This document shows, piece after piece, positions 1-12,700 of a DNA stretch of 64,000 nucleotides (its first letter is position 1; every line of letters begins with the position of its first letter). The notes under the pieces were generated by a model. It was not told the DNA's origin. It saw only the letters and a list, made by a program, of their open reading frames with translations, and ran no database searches. Position numbers and translations under genes: made by a program. The DNA comes from Triops longicaudatus (taxonomy: Eukaryota; Arthropoda; Branchiopoda; Notostraca; Triopsidae), in NCBI GenBank assembly GCA_022885665.1, contig JAGQDJ010000130.1, forward strand, positions 62,001-126,000, written 5' to 3'.

Positions 1-344
1 ACCACACTTTGTAGAAGAGTAGCCGTTTACGTGTGGAATGTGTGAACCGAACTCACGTGATACCAAAATCTTCTTTTAGTTTCGTTCGCAGTGATGCCTA
101 GCTGTTAGAAATAGTAAGTGCTGGTCTTTTCACAGCTCACTTCTATTTCTTCGATTTTTTTTATAAAACTTAGCATATGCAACAGATTTCGGCTGGCATT
201 TGTTAAATTGCATCTCAAGTTTTTTTTTATTTATTTATTTTGCATAGTGAACATAGTACAGCATCGTTATGTTGAAACTGTAAAGCTTATTTTCCTTTAC
301 AATCCTGTAGAACTTTGACCCTTTTTTTTTTAAAAAAAAATCGT

Positions 345-451
345 TCTATCTTATTTTCGTTATAGTATAGTCTATTTATGTACTTTTCAATAAACCGGAT
401 CTTTCAGATCGTTCACAACAGGAGAGAGTTCGTTATAACACGATTCTAGTC
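345..451 (-). mobile_element. Possible end fragment of the same short inverted-repeat family
   Basis: GAGAGTTCGTTATAACACG followed by ATTCTAG (about 423-448) reads on the minus strand as the left terminus of the CAGTAGAAT...GTTATAACGAAC family. A second TTCGTTATAG near 357 could be a decayed opposite end. Boundaries are uncertain. Confidence 0.3.
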
Positions 452-1650
452 CAACAAATTGTAAAATATTCTTAAAAGACCAAACGAAGTGATGACGTCT
501 ATTCATTCTTTTTTGGAAGCTAAAGTCTTGAACCTTAAAAATTAGTTTACTGGGTAAGCTAAGCAAAAAACCATCCAAACAAAACACAGAAAGCACGACG
601 TAAAAAATACGAAAATAGCGAATACAGTTCCGTTGTCTGGCAAGGTTTTTGTCGACTCTGCAATCGAGCTAACGTCGTTGGGTACGGACGGAAAATTGTG
701 CCACAGTCAAACAACGGGATCCATATCGTACCATTAGGTTATAAGGTTCTCAAACACCTTTTCCGCTCAAGAAACACAACGCACTTCGCACGGTATAGTA
801 CACTACACACTACGACCCCTCAAGATACGCTTCGGCAACTCAGTACCGTAACTAGCCCCTTTGGATCCCTCTAACCGTATGCTTAATACGTTGGCACACA
901 TGCACATTTGCCTATTTCCTTTATTTCCACACCCTATAATTCGAAAATCCCCTACATCAGAGTTCAAACGACTTGATTATCTCTACACAACGCAACAATT
1001 TCGCACGCTCTGCATTCTGCCCCACATATGACGTCTCCATCAACAAAACTTTCCGGAAGAACAAACACATATACCTTACATTCCCGCTTTATGTTTTTCT
1101 ATAAGGGAAGCTGTGTACTCAATCATTCTCCAAACTTCCTCTAACGGAAGTCCCACTTTCTCCACCTTTTTCTTCCTTGAACGAAGAGAAAACCAAAAAT
1201 GCCCGCCGACGTTTTTCCATCCTCAAAGATCCGTTTGACCCCAATCTTGCCCCTCCACCCTTCAATCCCATATTCCTACCTCACTGCTTCCCCTGTTAAA
1301 AAAAAAATCAACCTGTGATACCGTTAATAGCCCAAAACTCAAGCAATTATCGCTCAAGAAGAACTAATACGCACTCTATATCATCTTTTCCTTTTTGTCG
1401 ACAATGTAATGGATGTCATACACCAACTCTTCAGATAATTTTTGTTTAGTTTCCTATAATATTCTTATACCAAATGTGAATAAAGTACGGCTCTGGATGA
1501 CCGAGTTAAGTGATTACGATACACAAAATTAAGATCGTTAGTGTTTTACATAGGTCACGGAAGTTTGTACAACTATAGGGATTCGTAATTGTAGTTAATT
1601 CAATTGTGAATTATGGTAAAATTTTTAATACGGTAATTTCCAGTACATTT

Positions 1651-1685
1651 GCCGCAAACCTGCAATGCGCAGGTTGGCGTGCGGC
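1651..1685. other. Compact GC-rich hairpin
   Basis: GCCGCA (1651-1656) pairs with TGCGGC (1680-1685), and ACCTGC pairs with GCAGGT just inside, with loop AATGC. The stem sits in otherwise AT-rich DNA. It is too short for a typical microRNA precursor and no function is assigned. Confidence 0.4.
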
Positions 1686-2553
1686 GTGCCGATCCTTTTG
1701 GCACTTAAAGCATTTTTTGTACACTTCTATATAGACAATCTTATTGTGTATCAGGGCAGAGTGGTGTCGTTTACTTCATATTTTATTAATTATTTAATAC
1801 TTACTTAATATTACCGACGTATTTGATTTTTCGACTTGGTTCACCTCAAAAACTAAGCTTTGCAATGAATTTCTTAATATTCATTTTTTCAACTTTTCAC
1901 TTTTCTTATATTTCAGGAATTTCTTTGAAAATTTATTTTTATTTCGGCTTTTAATACGTACTTCATAATAATTACTTACATACTTATTTTACATTTTTTT
2001 AGATTTCACTTGCTATTGTATTTTATACGTTTATTTTGGAATGTCGTCGACAGAAAACTGGACGTCATGTGCAACTGTTGAGAAAGATCGGGATTCAGGG
2101 CAGATTTGATGGTGAAAGACCTTGACCACGCCTTCGGTAGGAACCAGGAACTCGGAGCCAGCGTGAAAACTGAAGCGAAGATTTCAGGAACCCCGGTGTA
2201 TCCCGAGGAGCTGGCGGTAGTCTTCAGTGTTAAGGTGGTGGTCCGAGCTAACGCAGGTGCTAACACCAACTCCTGCCTCACGTGTCCCCAATTCCTCCTT
2301 ACCAACTCGTTTCAACTACAAACACCATGGATTGGACACGGAACAAACCTTAACTTCGTCTAACTCGCCAATTTTTGCAACTCTACTGCCTTTAAATTCA
2401 TTCCTAATTTTTAGTACATTTTCAAATTAATTCTTATTTAACAAGTGAACGTGATCTTAAGTGATTCTTACTGGATAAGTGATCTATAGGCAAATTTACT
2501 AAATGTTCACATATTCGACGAATTTTTAACGAATTGATTGCCAACAATGGATT

Positions 2554-2806
2554 TTGGAAGTGATCTGTGAAAATTCAAATTTATGCCAACGAACACGCAT
2601 CCATGAGAAGAATTTCGAATTAGTGAACATTACAAAATTGAAATTTTTGCAGTTTAGATTTTCGGTAATCGAACATAGAAAATTTTCTGCACCACGCAGC
2701 GAAACAAGGGCCAAAAGCAAATCGGTCGTGACTACATTTGCGGCATGCCTTGAGTTAACGGTACTGTTGTTTCCCTTCGGTTTTTGGTTGTGCTGTGTTG
2801 TGCTTG
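2554..2806 (+). other. Candidate N-terminal membrane-anchor exon of the filzig-like protease
   Basis: An open frame begins MEVICENSN at 2554. After a basic stretch (RSETRAKSKS) it runs into a hydrophobic segment, TVLLFPFGFWLCCVVL. Basic residues before a single hydrophobic segment fit the type II topology expected for filzig/Stubble proteases. A GT at 2807 would leave one base of a codon, which is exactly the phase required by the acceptor before 5470; the join would read ...CCVVL-VGSIRAGDN. Against it: the donor GTGGAA is weak, no homologous residues are recognised, an equally long open frame exists on the opposite strand, and the true first exon could lie outside the window. Treat this as a hypothesis. 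Confidence 0.2.
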
Positions 2807-4266
2807 GTGGAATCTCTCGCACCAAAGGAATTTTTGACTCGCCTAGAAGTTAAAAAAAAAAGAAAAAAAAATTCGTTCTGGACCTTGGCCAACAATGCAC
2901 TTCTTATCGGTCAAGATCAATTCTTGGCTATGGATGTCTGGAATCCTGTTACTACTACTACCCCTCTGGCGGCCAGGAGAGGCGTTACCGGTACAACATG
3001 AAACAGAAAGTACGTGGAGTCACCAAAATAAAAATTAAAAAGTCATTTGAGGTCATGACGAGGTGTGTACGTGCGTGTGATGGACACAAGTTGAAAGGTC
3101 AATTGGTCAGTAGGTTGAGTTGGCGGAAAATTTATCCTCCAACTAGTAGAACCGGTTCTGATCCTCGGGCGACGTGTCGAAAAAAGGGTAAACAGTCTGA
3201 CACGGGCCTGAACAAACCTGCTCATTGTCGGCCAAACCTTTGCTGGCTGCCTGCTTTCGTTAGCACACTTGAGTTGAAAATCTTCTTCCGGGTTAATTAA
3301 CGGAACTTAATTGGCAAACGGCCAATTGAACTTCTCTAGGCTAGTTTTCAGAGCTAGAGAGGAATATTTTTTTTCTTTGAGTACGTGAAATGGTTAAGTA
3401 ATCAAATTGAACTTAAGTAACATAGAAAGGACAGTTTATAATCTAAGCGGAAGATCGGAAAGGAAGGTAGGCCGGAATAGGGAGAGTGGAGATAAAGCAA
3501 GTGAAACGGCTTTCTACCGGCTAAACGCATGTGATCCATACAACTGGGCCGTTTACCGTTACCGGTAACCGCAGGGAAAAAGCGAAGACGCACAAGGAGG
3601 CCTTTTTTTTTGTTGCACAGGTGCAATTTATAGCGTTGCTTGCAGTTGGCTTCCTCCAGGAAGAGCGCAGGTAGAAACAGAAGCGGACTGAAAAGGACTG
3701 AAAGAGAACGGAACCTTTCAAAACTGATGAAAATCTATTCGATAGGTTTTACACTGTTGTTGATTTTTCCACTTTTTTAAGAAAGCTGAAACATTGCAAA
3801 ATTGGTTGAAATCGTAGATAGTAAGAAAGCTGCAATAAAGAGGAACGAAGCATAGCTTCAATGCGCTTGAGAGGTTAAAAGGAAAAATGTAATTGCTCCA
3901 TCGGGCAAGGGTTTAAAATGTCTGGAATTTAGGATGAAAAAATAGGAAGGAGATTGTGACGAAGTGTTGCAATTTTAAAGAAAAGGGAAATATTGTTTTG
4001 ATGGAAAAGTGTGATTGGAGACAATGTATGGAAGGTGTAAATGTGCCACACAATGGCTTAGTGTTGACTTCATTGCTGACAGTTTCATTACTGAAAATAC
4101 TCAGGTATTAAATGACGTGGTAAATTACATATATATCAAATAGACAGGTACTACGCTACACGTAATGACTATAACGAAATATAAAGATTATAATGATATA
4201 GTATATTATAGTATATGTATGAAAAAGCGATTTTTTATATCGACTTTATTTTATATCAACCCATGG

Positions 4267-4446
4267 CAGTTAGTTTCGTCATAACAAACCTTATGAAAAC
4301 TGATTTTAAATAATAAAATCCTTGCTATCAGAAGCCTTTTCTGTATATTTCTGTATATTACATCATAACATGACATAATACATTCCAACGCGTGAACTGT
4401 AGCCGACAATTTGTTATGAAGGTATTCTTAATGAGAGATTCTACAG
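4267..4446 (+). mobile_element. Short inverted-repeat element (CAGTAGAAT/GTTATAACGAAC family), degenerate
   Basis: The left end CAGTTAGTTTCGTCATAAC and the right end GAGATTCTACAG are a decayed version of the terminal repeats seen more cleanly at 11181-11352. The right half shares the block CTGTAGCCGACAATTTGTTA with the copies at 10310 and 63421. Non-autonomous, about 180 bp, no coding potential, 5' of the protease exons. Confidence 0.6.
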
Positions 4447-5469
4447 ATACCTCCGTAACTCGTAAAAATTGACAGAAGTTTACATGTATTACCCGACAAG
4501 GTTCGTGATTGCACTAGAAGCAGTGCCAAGTGGTTTGTAACTCCTAATGGACTGGAGAGGTCATTGCCTTAAAGAAGATCGGTTTCGAGAGATATCTCAG
4601 CAGACAGAGAATTATGCAGAGTTTAAGTATCCCGGCAGAGAATTTGCAGACTTTTGTTAATCTTTTCAGGAAAACAGTTTTTTAGAAACAATACCCATGG
4701 CGTAACTTAACAGCTTGATGAAGGCAGCTCAACAATGAGTTTATATTCACTACGTTGGTATTGCGTTCCGTATCAATCAATTTTTGAATTTTATTCTTAT
4801 AAATACTCATTACGAAGAATTTAACGTATACAGTAATACAGATTTGTAACATTGGTGAGTATATACTGATACAATTAATGTTTCAAATCAACATATACGT
4901 TGGAGTTGGTAACTCTTGAATTCTGAATTCAAATAAGCTCATAGACAGTCAACATCGTGGCTGCCATACATTGCCGTCTTCGGGAGACCAGCGTGGAAGT
5001 GTTAAAAGACAATTCAGCTCCATTAATGCTACATTTCTAAGACAATACTATAGTAATACAAATAGCCTGTGTTATTTCCACGCACAAAGCGTTCTCCAAG
5101 CCTGAACTTTTATATTCCTTACTTCATTACTTAAACTTACTCCGTCTAGTTTACGAAGTAAATCTGTATTAAATTACGAAAACGGTGTCTAAGTCTCTTA
5201 TTCGTATGCCAGCTACATCAGGAGGCTTTATTTAGATCTATTATTCAATACTATTCATTCCTTATTCACTAAATCTACTGTATTATGAAAATTTTGATTA
5301 CTTACATGCTTAAGGATGAAAACTATCACACACATTAAACATCAGGAAGTCGTGCTCAAATTCGATCGAGAACGAGTTACACACAGATGAAACTACATAT
5401 CAGAGACTAATTAAAAACCTAACATGAGTATTCTTACTAAAGAATCCTTTATTTGCGATGTCTTTACAG

Positions 5470-8400
5470 TTGGCTCAATACGGGCAGGCGACAATCACGT
5501 GCAATTGCAAATCGCGCCCAAGTCTTGCAAAGGTCCCAAGGGCCAAACGGGCTTGTGCATGTTCAATTTCGAATGCTACCGACGGCAAGGTACAGTATTG
5601 GCTACGTGTATTGATGGCTTTCTGTTCGGTGCGTGTTGTCATGTCCCACACTGGGATGGCAATGGACTTTCTATGGCGGAAATGCTGCCCAGTTCGTCTC
5701 CCAGCGCCACAACGCCCTCTTCCTCCCCGCCTCCTGTGGTGCAACTGGTCACCGAACCACCCTTTACAGCCGAACCGTTGTTACAGTTACACTTAGCTAC
5801 GGCATTACAAAACATCGGAGCCCCGGGCTTGGAAGATGAAGCCTTGTTTAACAACAACATAGAACTAATACCCCCTGCCAAGAACAACAATGGCAGCCAT
5901 CACCCTTTAAGCGTTGCGCTGGATATTCCTGACCACATTCTCGAAGAGCACATTCAACTCCTTCTAGGTGGTCCATTAGCCCGAAATGATACGGATACCA
6001 CCACCAGTACCTCTACCTCTACCGCTGCCACCACTACTGCTACCAAATCTACCACCACCACAATAAAAAGTACGACGCCACCTACAGTAACAAGTAGCAC
6101 GAGGCCACCTACAACCACAACTACTACGCCATCTCCTACTACGCATACAACAACGCCATCTACAACAACGGTTAAATCTACTACTCAAATCTCAACGTCC
6201 TCAACCACTATGATACCTACGTCAACATCAACAACAACGCAGACTTCGACAACAGAAACAACAATTCCTTCTAGTACGCCGACTTCATTACCTTCTACAA
6301 CAACACCAACAACAACGCCATCTACGACTTCAGAAACTATGACGTTGAGCACACAAGAGCAGCAAGTTACAAAAAGTACCGAGAGCCACTTAACGGCGAT
6401 TTCAGCCACAGTATCCGTAAGCAATCAAGCTCAGGACACAAGTAAACTACCAGTAACGACTGCAAGCGTTATTACTACCTCTACCACAGAAGCTGGTACC
6501 AGTACTACCTCAAAAACAGAAGCTAGTACTATTACACCTGACGTAAACATTGGTATGAGTACGACTGATTCCACGACAACAAGTAGCAGCAGTTCGGCTT
6601 TGAGTACTACCCAAGGTGAAACATCTGCTAGTACGTCAACTACGACCCCTGGTAGTTTGATAACATGGGTATCTATTGGGTCAATGGAGCCTACCAAGAG
6701 TACAACTTCCGTACCAAGTGATCTAAAGGAAGAAATACCGGTTCAGACCGAATCAGGTACACCCACCAGCTCTACTACTACAAGTACTACCGCAACTCCA
6801 AGTATTGACAAGGAAGACAAAGAAACTGCTACCAAAGAACCGGAATTACCTTCCAGCACTCTAGCTAGTGCGAATACTTTAAGTACAAGTACCGAGTCGA
6901 TAGTCGTGGAAGCTCGGCCGGATCCGGAGATTCATGTCGACGTGCATATCCAGCTACCAAATATTACTTCCAGTTCACCAGGAATAGTCAAGCCTGGTGA
7001 GGAGGTGGACGTACTGAGTTATCTGGTAGACAATCCTCCCGAATGGGTACTTCAGGAAATACTTTCAAATTTGGCAGGCAATCCACCAGCTTCGGTGATC
7101 GACCCGGATCTCGTGGACATAGACGCTCTAGTATTCCCTGCTGCGTACCCGCAAAGTGTTGCAAGTACAGCCGAACCGGTCACTCCCACGAGTACAGCTG
7201 TTACCTCAGCGCCATCTGTTACCAAGTTCCCAACGCGACGCCGCAAGCCGACGAACAAAACGCGACGACCGACGCCTAGCGTTTTGTTTAAAGAGTCTGA
7301 AAATTCGCAAGATCCTGTGGTATTACAAGATGACACAACTACCACAACTACCACCACGACGACCACAACAACGACGACCACCACAACGCCTAAACCGACC
7401 ACCAGACGGCGTACTTACGATTACCATAAAGGTAGGCCTAATTAATGGTGTATTCCGTTAAAGAAATTCTGATTTTGAACTTTTTTTTCAGATTGCGGTA
7501 TCCGCCCTCTCTTGAAAGAAGGTAGGATTGTGGGCGGGAAACGGAGCGCGTATGGCGCTTGGCCTTGGCAAGTCCTCATTCGAGAAGCCACGTGGTTTGG
7601 CATCTTCTCCAAGAACAAATGCGGTGGTGTGCTCATTTCCGACCGTTTTGTACTAACAGCGGCGCATTGCCAACCAGGGTAAATTACAACTTACCCATAT
7701 TTGTATTTAATAAAGTAAAAAATAAGTTTGTGTTCTGCAAATATATGATGTAACTTCTTATGCGTATTGGGTACAGATTTTTGGGTTCGCTGGTGGTCAT
7801 TTTCGGTGAGCATGACCTAACGGGACAAACCGAATCGGGCGTGGTGGAAAAGAACGTCAAGCGAGTGATCATCCATAAGGATTACGTAGAGAGCACCTTC
7901 GAGAACGATTTGGCTCTTTTGGAATTAGAAACGCCCGTTAGCTTCTCGCCAAGTATCGTACCAATTTGTTTGCCAAGCGGGCAAGAAAGCTTTGTAGACA
8001 AGAAAGCTATCGTCACAGGCTGGGGCAAAGTCAGTTACAGTAAGTAAAGTTACCAATTCTGATTAATACTACGACAATCCTAAAAACCGCAAATTTAACT
8101 TTGAAACATTGATTATTTTCAACCGCACTAAACTTGGAGAAATTTTATGTCCTTGATGACGTCGCCACACCGGACGTCAGCTTCGTGGGTAAAATGTAGG
8201 TTAAATAACCAGACCTTTTAACCAAGATTTTCACAACAAAAGAAGCTTTTAACAGCATTACTTACATGTTCATGTGTTTTCAATGTATGTGTAAAAACCT
8301 TGTTGAACTGGATTTACCCAATATGTATACAAAGCTAAACGGCGCCCTCGTCCACCTTCCGTTTGCCTGCTCTATTGGCGCCAAACTCAGTTTTCCTTTG

Positions 8401-9338
8401 TTAGGCCACGTGTCGTGATCACATCTAATCCAACTACCGTTGGAACTTGATTTCAAATCTCTCTTTTTCAGCGTTTTAACACAGAAAACTTTTTAAAACT
8501 ACTTTAAAACACTAGTTTTTGCAATGCAAAGTATAATTACCAAGATAATTTAGGGTTAAAACTGTACCAATGAAGAAAATCTTCTCGTGTGATCCCGTTA
8601 ATAACCATTTTGCACCTTAAACTACATTATAAACGATTTTGCTCGCTTAATTGAAAGTTCGTCCACTTGAAATTGGTCAATGAAAAATTGGTTTGAAAAA
8701 CTGGTTAAACTTAATGGTGTATTTCTTTTCCCTAGATGGACCCACGCCAGGTGTGTTACAAGAAGTCGACGTCCCCATAATGAGCAATCAAGAATGCCAC
8801 GACATGTTCGTAAAAGCGGGTCACAAGAAGAAGATTTTGAGCAGCTTTGTTTGCGCTGGATACCCCGAAGGTCAAAAGGACTCTTGTGAGGTAACGTTAA
8901 TCTTCTTGTTTCTATGCCGAAGTCAAAAGATAATGAGGTGTCATTCCAAGTGTGAAATTCAAACATTAAAAAGTAAACTTATAAATAAAAGAAATTAAAA
9001 ATTCAACACTGGTAAGCCATATTTTAGTCCGTAAATCAGCAAAAGGCAACAAACTATGCTAATCCCAACATCAACTTGAGAGAAGAAAGTGTTGATATAA
9101 TAGCGGAGAAAATTTTGCATTAATTTGAATAATTAGCCAGAGTACTGAGAATAACCTATTTTTTTCGTTACAGGGTGACAGTGGCGGACCCTTGATGGTC
9201 CCTAACGAAGAAGGTCGCTGGGTTTTAGTGGGTACGGTTTCCCACGGAATCCGGTGCGCGTACCCGAATATGCCTGGTGTATATATGCGGATGACGTACT
9301 ATAAACCATGGATCCAGCGAGTCACCGGGATCAGCTAA
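5470..9338 (+). CDS. flz: Filzig/Stubble-type transmembrane serine protease (5' end incomplete)
   Basis: Five exons are visible: 5470-7431, 7492-7678, 7777-8039, 8736-8890 and 9174-9338, ending in TAA. All junctions are GT-AG with matching phase, giving about 910 residues. A six-cysteine disulfide knot is encoded at 5526-5639 (SCKGPKGQTGLCMF...GACCH). It is followed by a long Ser/Thr-rich, probably O-glycosylated stem (about 5985-6960 and 7150-7395) that includes a near-pure Thr run. The trypsin domain has a zymogen cleavage site R|IVGG (between 7526 and 7527), a tether Cys (7494-7496), His (7665-7667, TAAHC), Asp (7907-7909, ENDLALLE) and Ser (9180-9182, GDSGG). Asp189 (8879-8881) predicts cleavage after Arg/Lys. 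The signatures KNKCGGVLIS, AAHCQPGF, QKDSCEGDSGGP and TVSHGI resemble Drosophila filzig more than Stubble, as far as I remember those proteins. Family members are membrane-anchored proteases acting on apical matrix or cuticle; that role is inferred here. The first visible exon starts at an acceptor, so the ATG at 5424 is intronic and the anchor exon lies upstream. Confidence 0.85.
7336..7392 (+). repeat. ACN-triplet (poly-threonine) repeat within the protease stem
   Basis: An in-frame tract of ACA/ACT/ACC/ACG codons encodes nearly uninterrupted Thr just before the tail of the first visible exon. Codons vary synonymously, so the amino-acid run rather than a pure DNA repeat has been kept. It also creates a spurious poly-valine frame on the other strand. 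Confidence 0.85.
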
Positions 9339-9739
9339 CAATGATCACCGTAGTACTTCACACCCTCTCATTTTCTATTATGCTATTTATGGGCGTGCTT
9401 CATAAGCACTGTGATGGATAGCTGAATCCAAAAGACAAAAAAACTGACGAAAAAAATGTGAAACGAGCGAATGACGCATGAAAGTAGTATGATTGAGAAC
9501 AACGACAATGTGTTATATTGTGTACATAAGAGACTTATTATGTAGATACATTTGTTTTTCGCGCTAGTCTAAATCGATGTTCAACTTCATCAACGTTCAT
9601 AACTAGGATTGCAAAAACGGAAGAAGAAAAAACAATACAACCCAACAAACAATACACCTCAAAAATATAATTTTTAAGGCGCAAAAAAATGTTGAATACT
9701 AAACGCTGGCCAATATCCCGTGACTTTTGGGATTTTTTT
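9339..9739. other. Convergent 3' intergenic segment between the two stop codons
   Basis: About 400 bp separates the protease TAA (9336-9338) from the UBXN4 TAA (9742-9740, minus). I see no canonical AATAAA on either strand in this segment; only weak variants such as AATACA and AATATA are present near 9634-9670. The nearest plus-strand AATAAA is at 9939-9944, beyond UBXN4 exon 8, so the two transcripts may overlap at their 3' ends. Confidence 0.6.
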
Positions 9740-12700
9740 TTACATCTGTTGTGTTGAGTTTCCATTCCAAGTATTATTTTCATCATCATCGTCCGATGGA
9801 TTCACCAAACGCCGGATATTCCCATCTTGCCGGAAACGTGACCCACCACTGGCTGCTGACTTTGCCGCGTCGTTACCACCGCTCCTTGAAAAAAGAATAT
9901 TCAGAACACGAGGCAATTCATTTTGATTTCTCTTTGGTAATAAATTCGGCACCAGGAAGGGAAAAAACGAGACAACATCCGCTTAACATAGCTTGAAACA
10001 TTTATACTAGTCAAGGCAACAAGATACATAACTTTACGATCATCTTAAACCACGTAGCACAAGTACGCAAAAAAGACAAAGACGAATATAAGATGTCTCG
10101 ATGCTGTCGGGCTTTTAAACAAAGCTTAAAAGACTTTTTGGAGGCGTCTGTGTTACCAGTGAATCTAAGAAACAAATTTGACGAAAGTAAAAATAATAAT
10201 AATAATAATAGTAATAATAATAAAATATAATAAATTCCGAAAGTAAAAAATTTTTTGTGAGAAATAAACTAATAACATGTAACTAATAAAATACACATAA
10301 ATTATAGCACAGTAGAATCTTGTTATAACGAACCTCTCACGAACCAGGAAAAAAACTTCGGGATTCGAAGTTCCTTCTGTCAGACGCTTTTTCTTTACAC
10401 TTATAAAACAATGGACATTAAAATCTATCCACTATAAGCAGTTCTTACAAAGGATTAGTTATAAAAAGACTATATTGTAGAAGGAAGTTATACGATACAA
10501 TTTCGTCACAACGAACTCTCTGGGAATAAAAAAAACTGCTAGGCATATTCCGAGCTCGTTATATTGTAAGCCTTTCGTGAACTTTTACCTAACATGAGAC
10601 CTTACAACTCGTCTACTGTAGCCGAATGTTTGCTACAAAAGGGTTCATTATAACGAAATTCTCCGAATAAAATTTACTCATATAAATAACTTAATTCATA
10701 ATACAATAAATGCATAAATACATAATTATTCTCGAATCATCAAGTACATTACAAATGTCGGGTTACTAAGCTTCTTCGTACTTGTTAGATTGTGAGCTAG
10801 GAGAGGCTCGACTCTGAGTAGCAGTAGCTACAGGCGAGTTGGACGGTCCAGGTGGCGCGGTAATCGCAAAATTGAACAAAGCAGCACGTACCCAGCCCCA
10901 GATGTACAAAACGGGACCCAAAATACGCCAAATGAAAGACTCGCCTTGTGCAGTCGGTACGCTCGCTGACGTCTGCAAGACAAAATTTAATCATTTTCTT
11001 ATTATTTTTCACTAACTTTCAAAATTTTAAAATAATGTGGACTACAAAAATAACATAAAAATATTAAAATCTACACAGAAGCAAAAAAATGAACAAAACT
11101 AAAGTGAACAAACAAGGAAATTAACAAGAAATGGATTAAAAAGCACCCCGTTGGGAAACACAAAAGTAAATAAAAAGGGACAGTAGAATATCATGATAGC
11201 GAACCATTTTATAACGAATTGTCGGCTTTAACCGACGTGTTATCTAGTCCTGATTTCCGTAAGTGTGCAGAAGGAGCGTGAGTCATAACGAACTATAGAG
11301 ATACCTAAGAGTTTTTCTGTCCCTAGAAGATTCATTTAACGAGATTCTACTGTTACACAAACAAAGAGCTACGGCAATTAACTGCGGAAAAAAGCACCAA
11401 GAAAATTAGTATACGAGGATGAAAAGGAAGCACGAAACAGAGTTAAAGGAACAGCGAAAGGAAAGAGAAAACGAAAGGATCAGACGACACAACTGGGGGA
11501 AAAGGAGAGACAGTAGACCGACTATAGAATTTAATAACAAAATCCTTACGGGAATGATAAGTAAGACTGCTGAAGGCGCCAGTTGTAAGTCGCGTAAAGT
11601 TTGCGACTCTTCATTGCGGGTGAAATCCCGGCGCGGGAACGTGGTGCTGAACTGGAACTGTTTATATGGAATTCGAATGCTGTCACGTACGTAATTACGG
11701 ACGTCACTTAACGTCTGCTCGGCGTGGAATTGCTCATTACGGGTAGAGCCATCTGGCAAGCGAAATTGCAGCCGCGCAAATTGACTACAACATAAAAAAG
11801 CGCACAAAAATTAAACCCAAATCCATTAGTTCCGTTTTTCACTTAATTCTATAGTCCTTTTTACCTGTTTTATTTTCTTAACCTTTCTTTCCTTGTATTA
11901 GGGTTCAAGATCTAATTTTCATAACGGCTTTTCATCCACTGAAGGCTTAATGCATCGATTTTTTTAAGTTACCTTCTAATTGCAGCTTCAGCTGCCAGTC
12001 TGGATTGTTCCTCAGCTTGTTTAGTTGCCTGGGCCACTCGACGCTTATCGTCTTCCGCTTGTTTTTCAGCCTGGTATCGGGCAGCCCGATCGGCTCGATC
12101 TTGAGCGATTTGTTGCTTGACGCGTTCCCTGGCCGCTTTTTCCTCTGCTTTATCCTTTTGTCGCTCTCTGGCAAGTTCTTCGATCTCTTTGTCCTGTTTC
12201 GCTTGCTTAACTTTGACCAACTCTTTGCCAATACGTCGACGTTCGGCCTCCGCAGCCTTTTCTTTCTAGAACAATCACGAAAGGTAAAAAAAGAATGAAA
12301 AAATTATTCAAAGTGTGAGTACATGTTATTACTTCTCGTTCTTCTTGCTCCTTTTTCTCGCGAAGTTCTCGCAAAACCTGAGACGCGTGCTCGACTCGGT
12401 CTTGGAGAGGAACTGTGGGAGCTGACGAAGTTGACGTTTCCGGACTTGCCGAAGGAGGAGAAGAAGAAACAGGAGGAGTAGGGTCGGGAGACTGGACTGA
12501 GGCAGCGACTTCGGGGATGGGCGTTCCCTGAGATTAATAGCGCGAAAATTATGCGATGCAACATAATTCAAGCAATGGAATTGTACTTTATGCAAGAAGA
12601 GAGCCTTGTTAACCCGCGCCAGAAGATCTGTCGTACTTGTAGCACCGGCAGCCACTTCCAAAGGCGCTCCCTGGAGACCGATAAAGTAAGCGCAAGGAAC

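Noticed and set aside
118..318. Hydrophobic 66-residue frame near the start of the window, considered as the protease anchor exon
   Set aside because: AT-rich chance frame; no donor was found that gives a convincing phase join and there are no recognisable residues.
7052..7402. Minus-strand frame rich in valine opposite the protease stem
   Set aside because: It is the antisense shadow of the Thr-codon tract; it has no homology and no splice context.
8339..8386. GGCGCC repeated at both ends of a 43-bp segment in protease intron 3
   Set aside because: The six-base palindrome alone does not define an element and no longer inverted repeat surrounds it.
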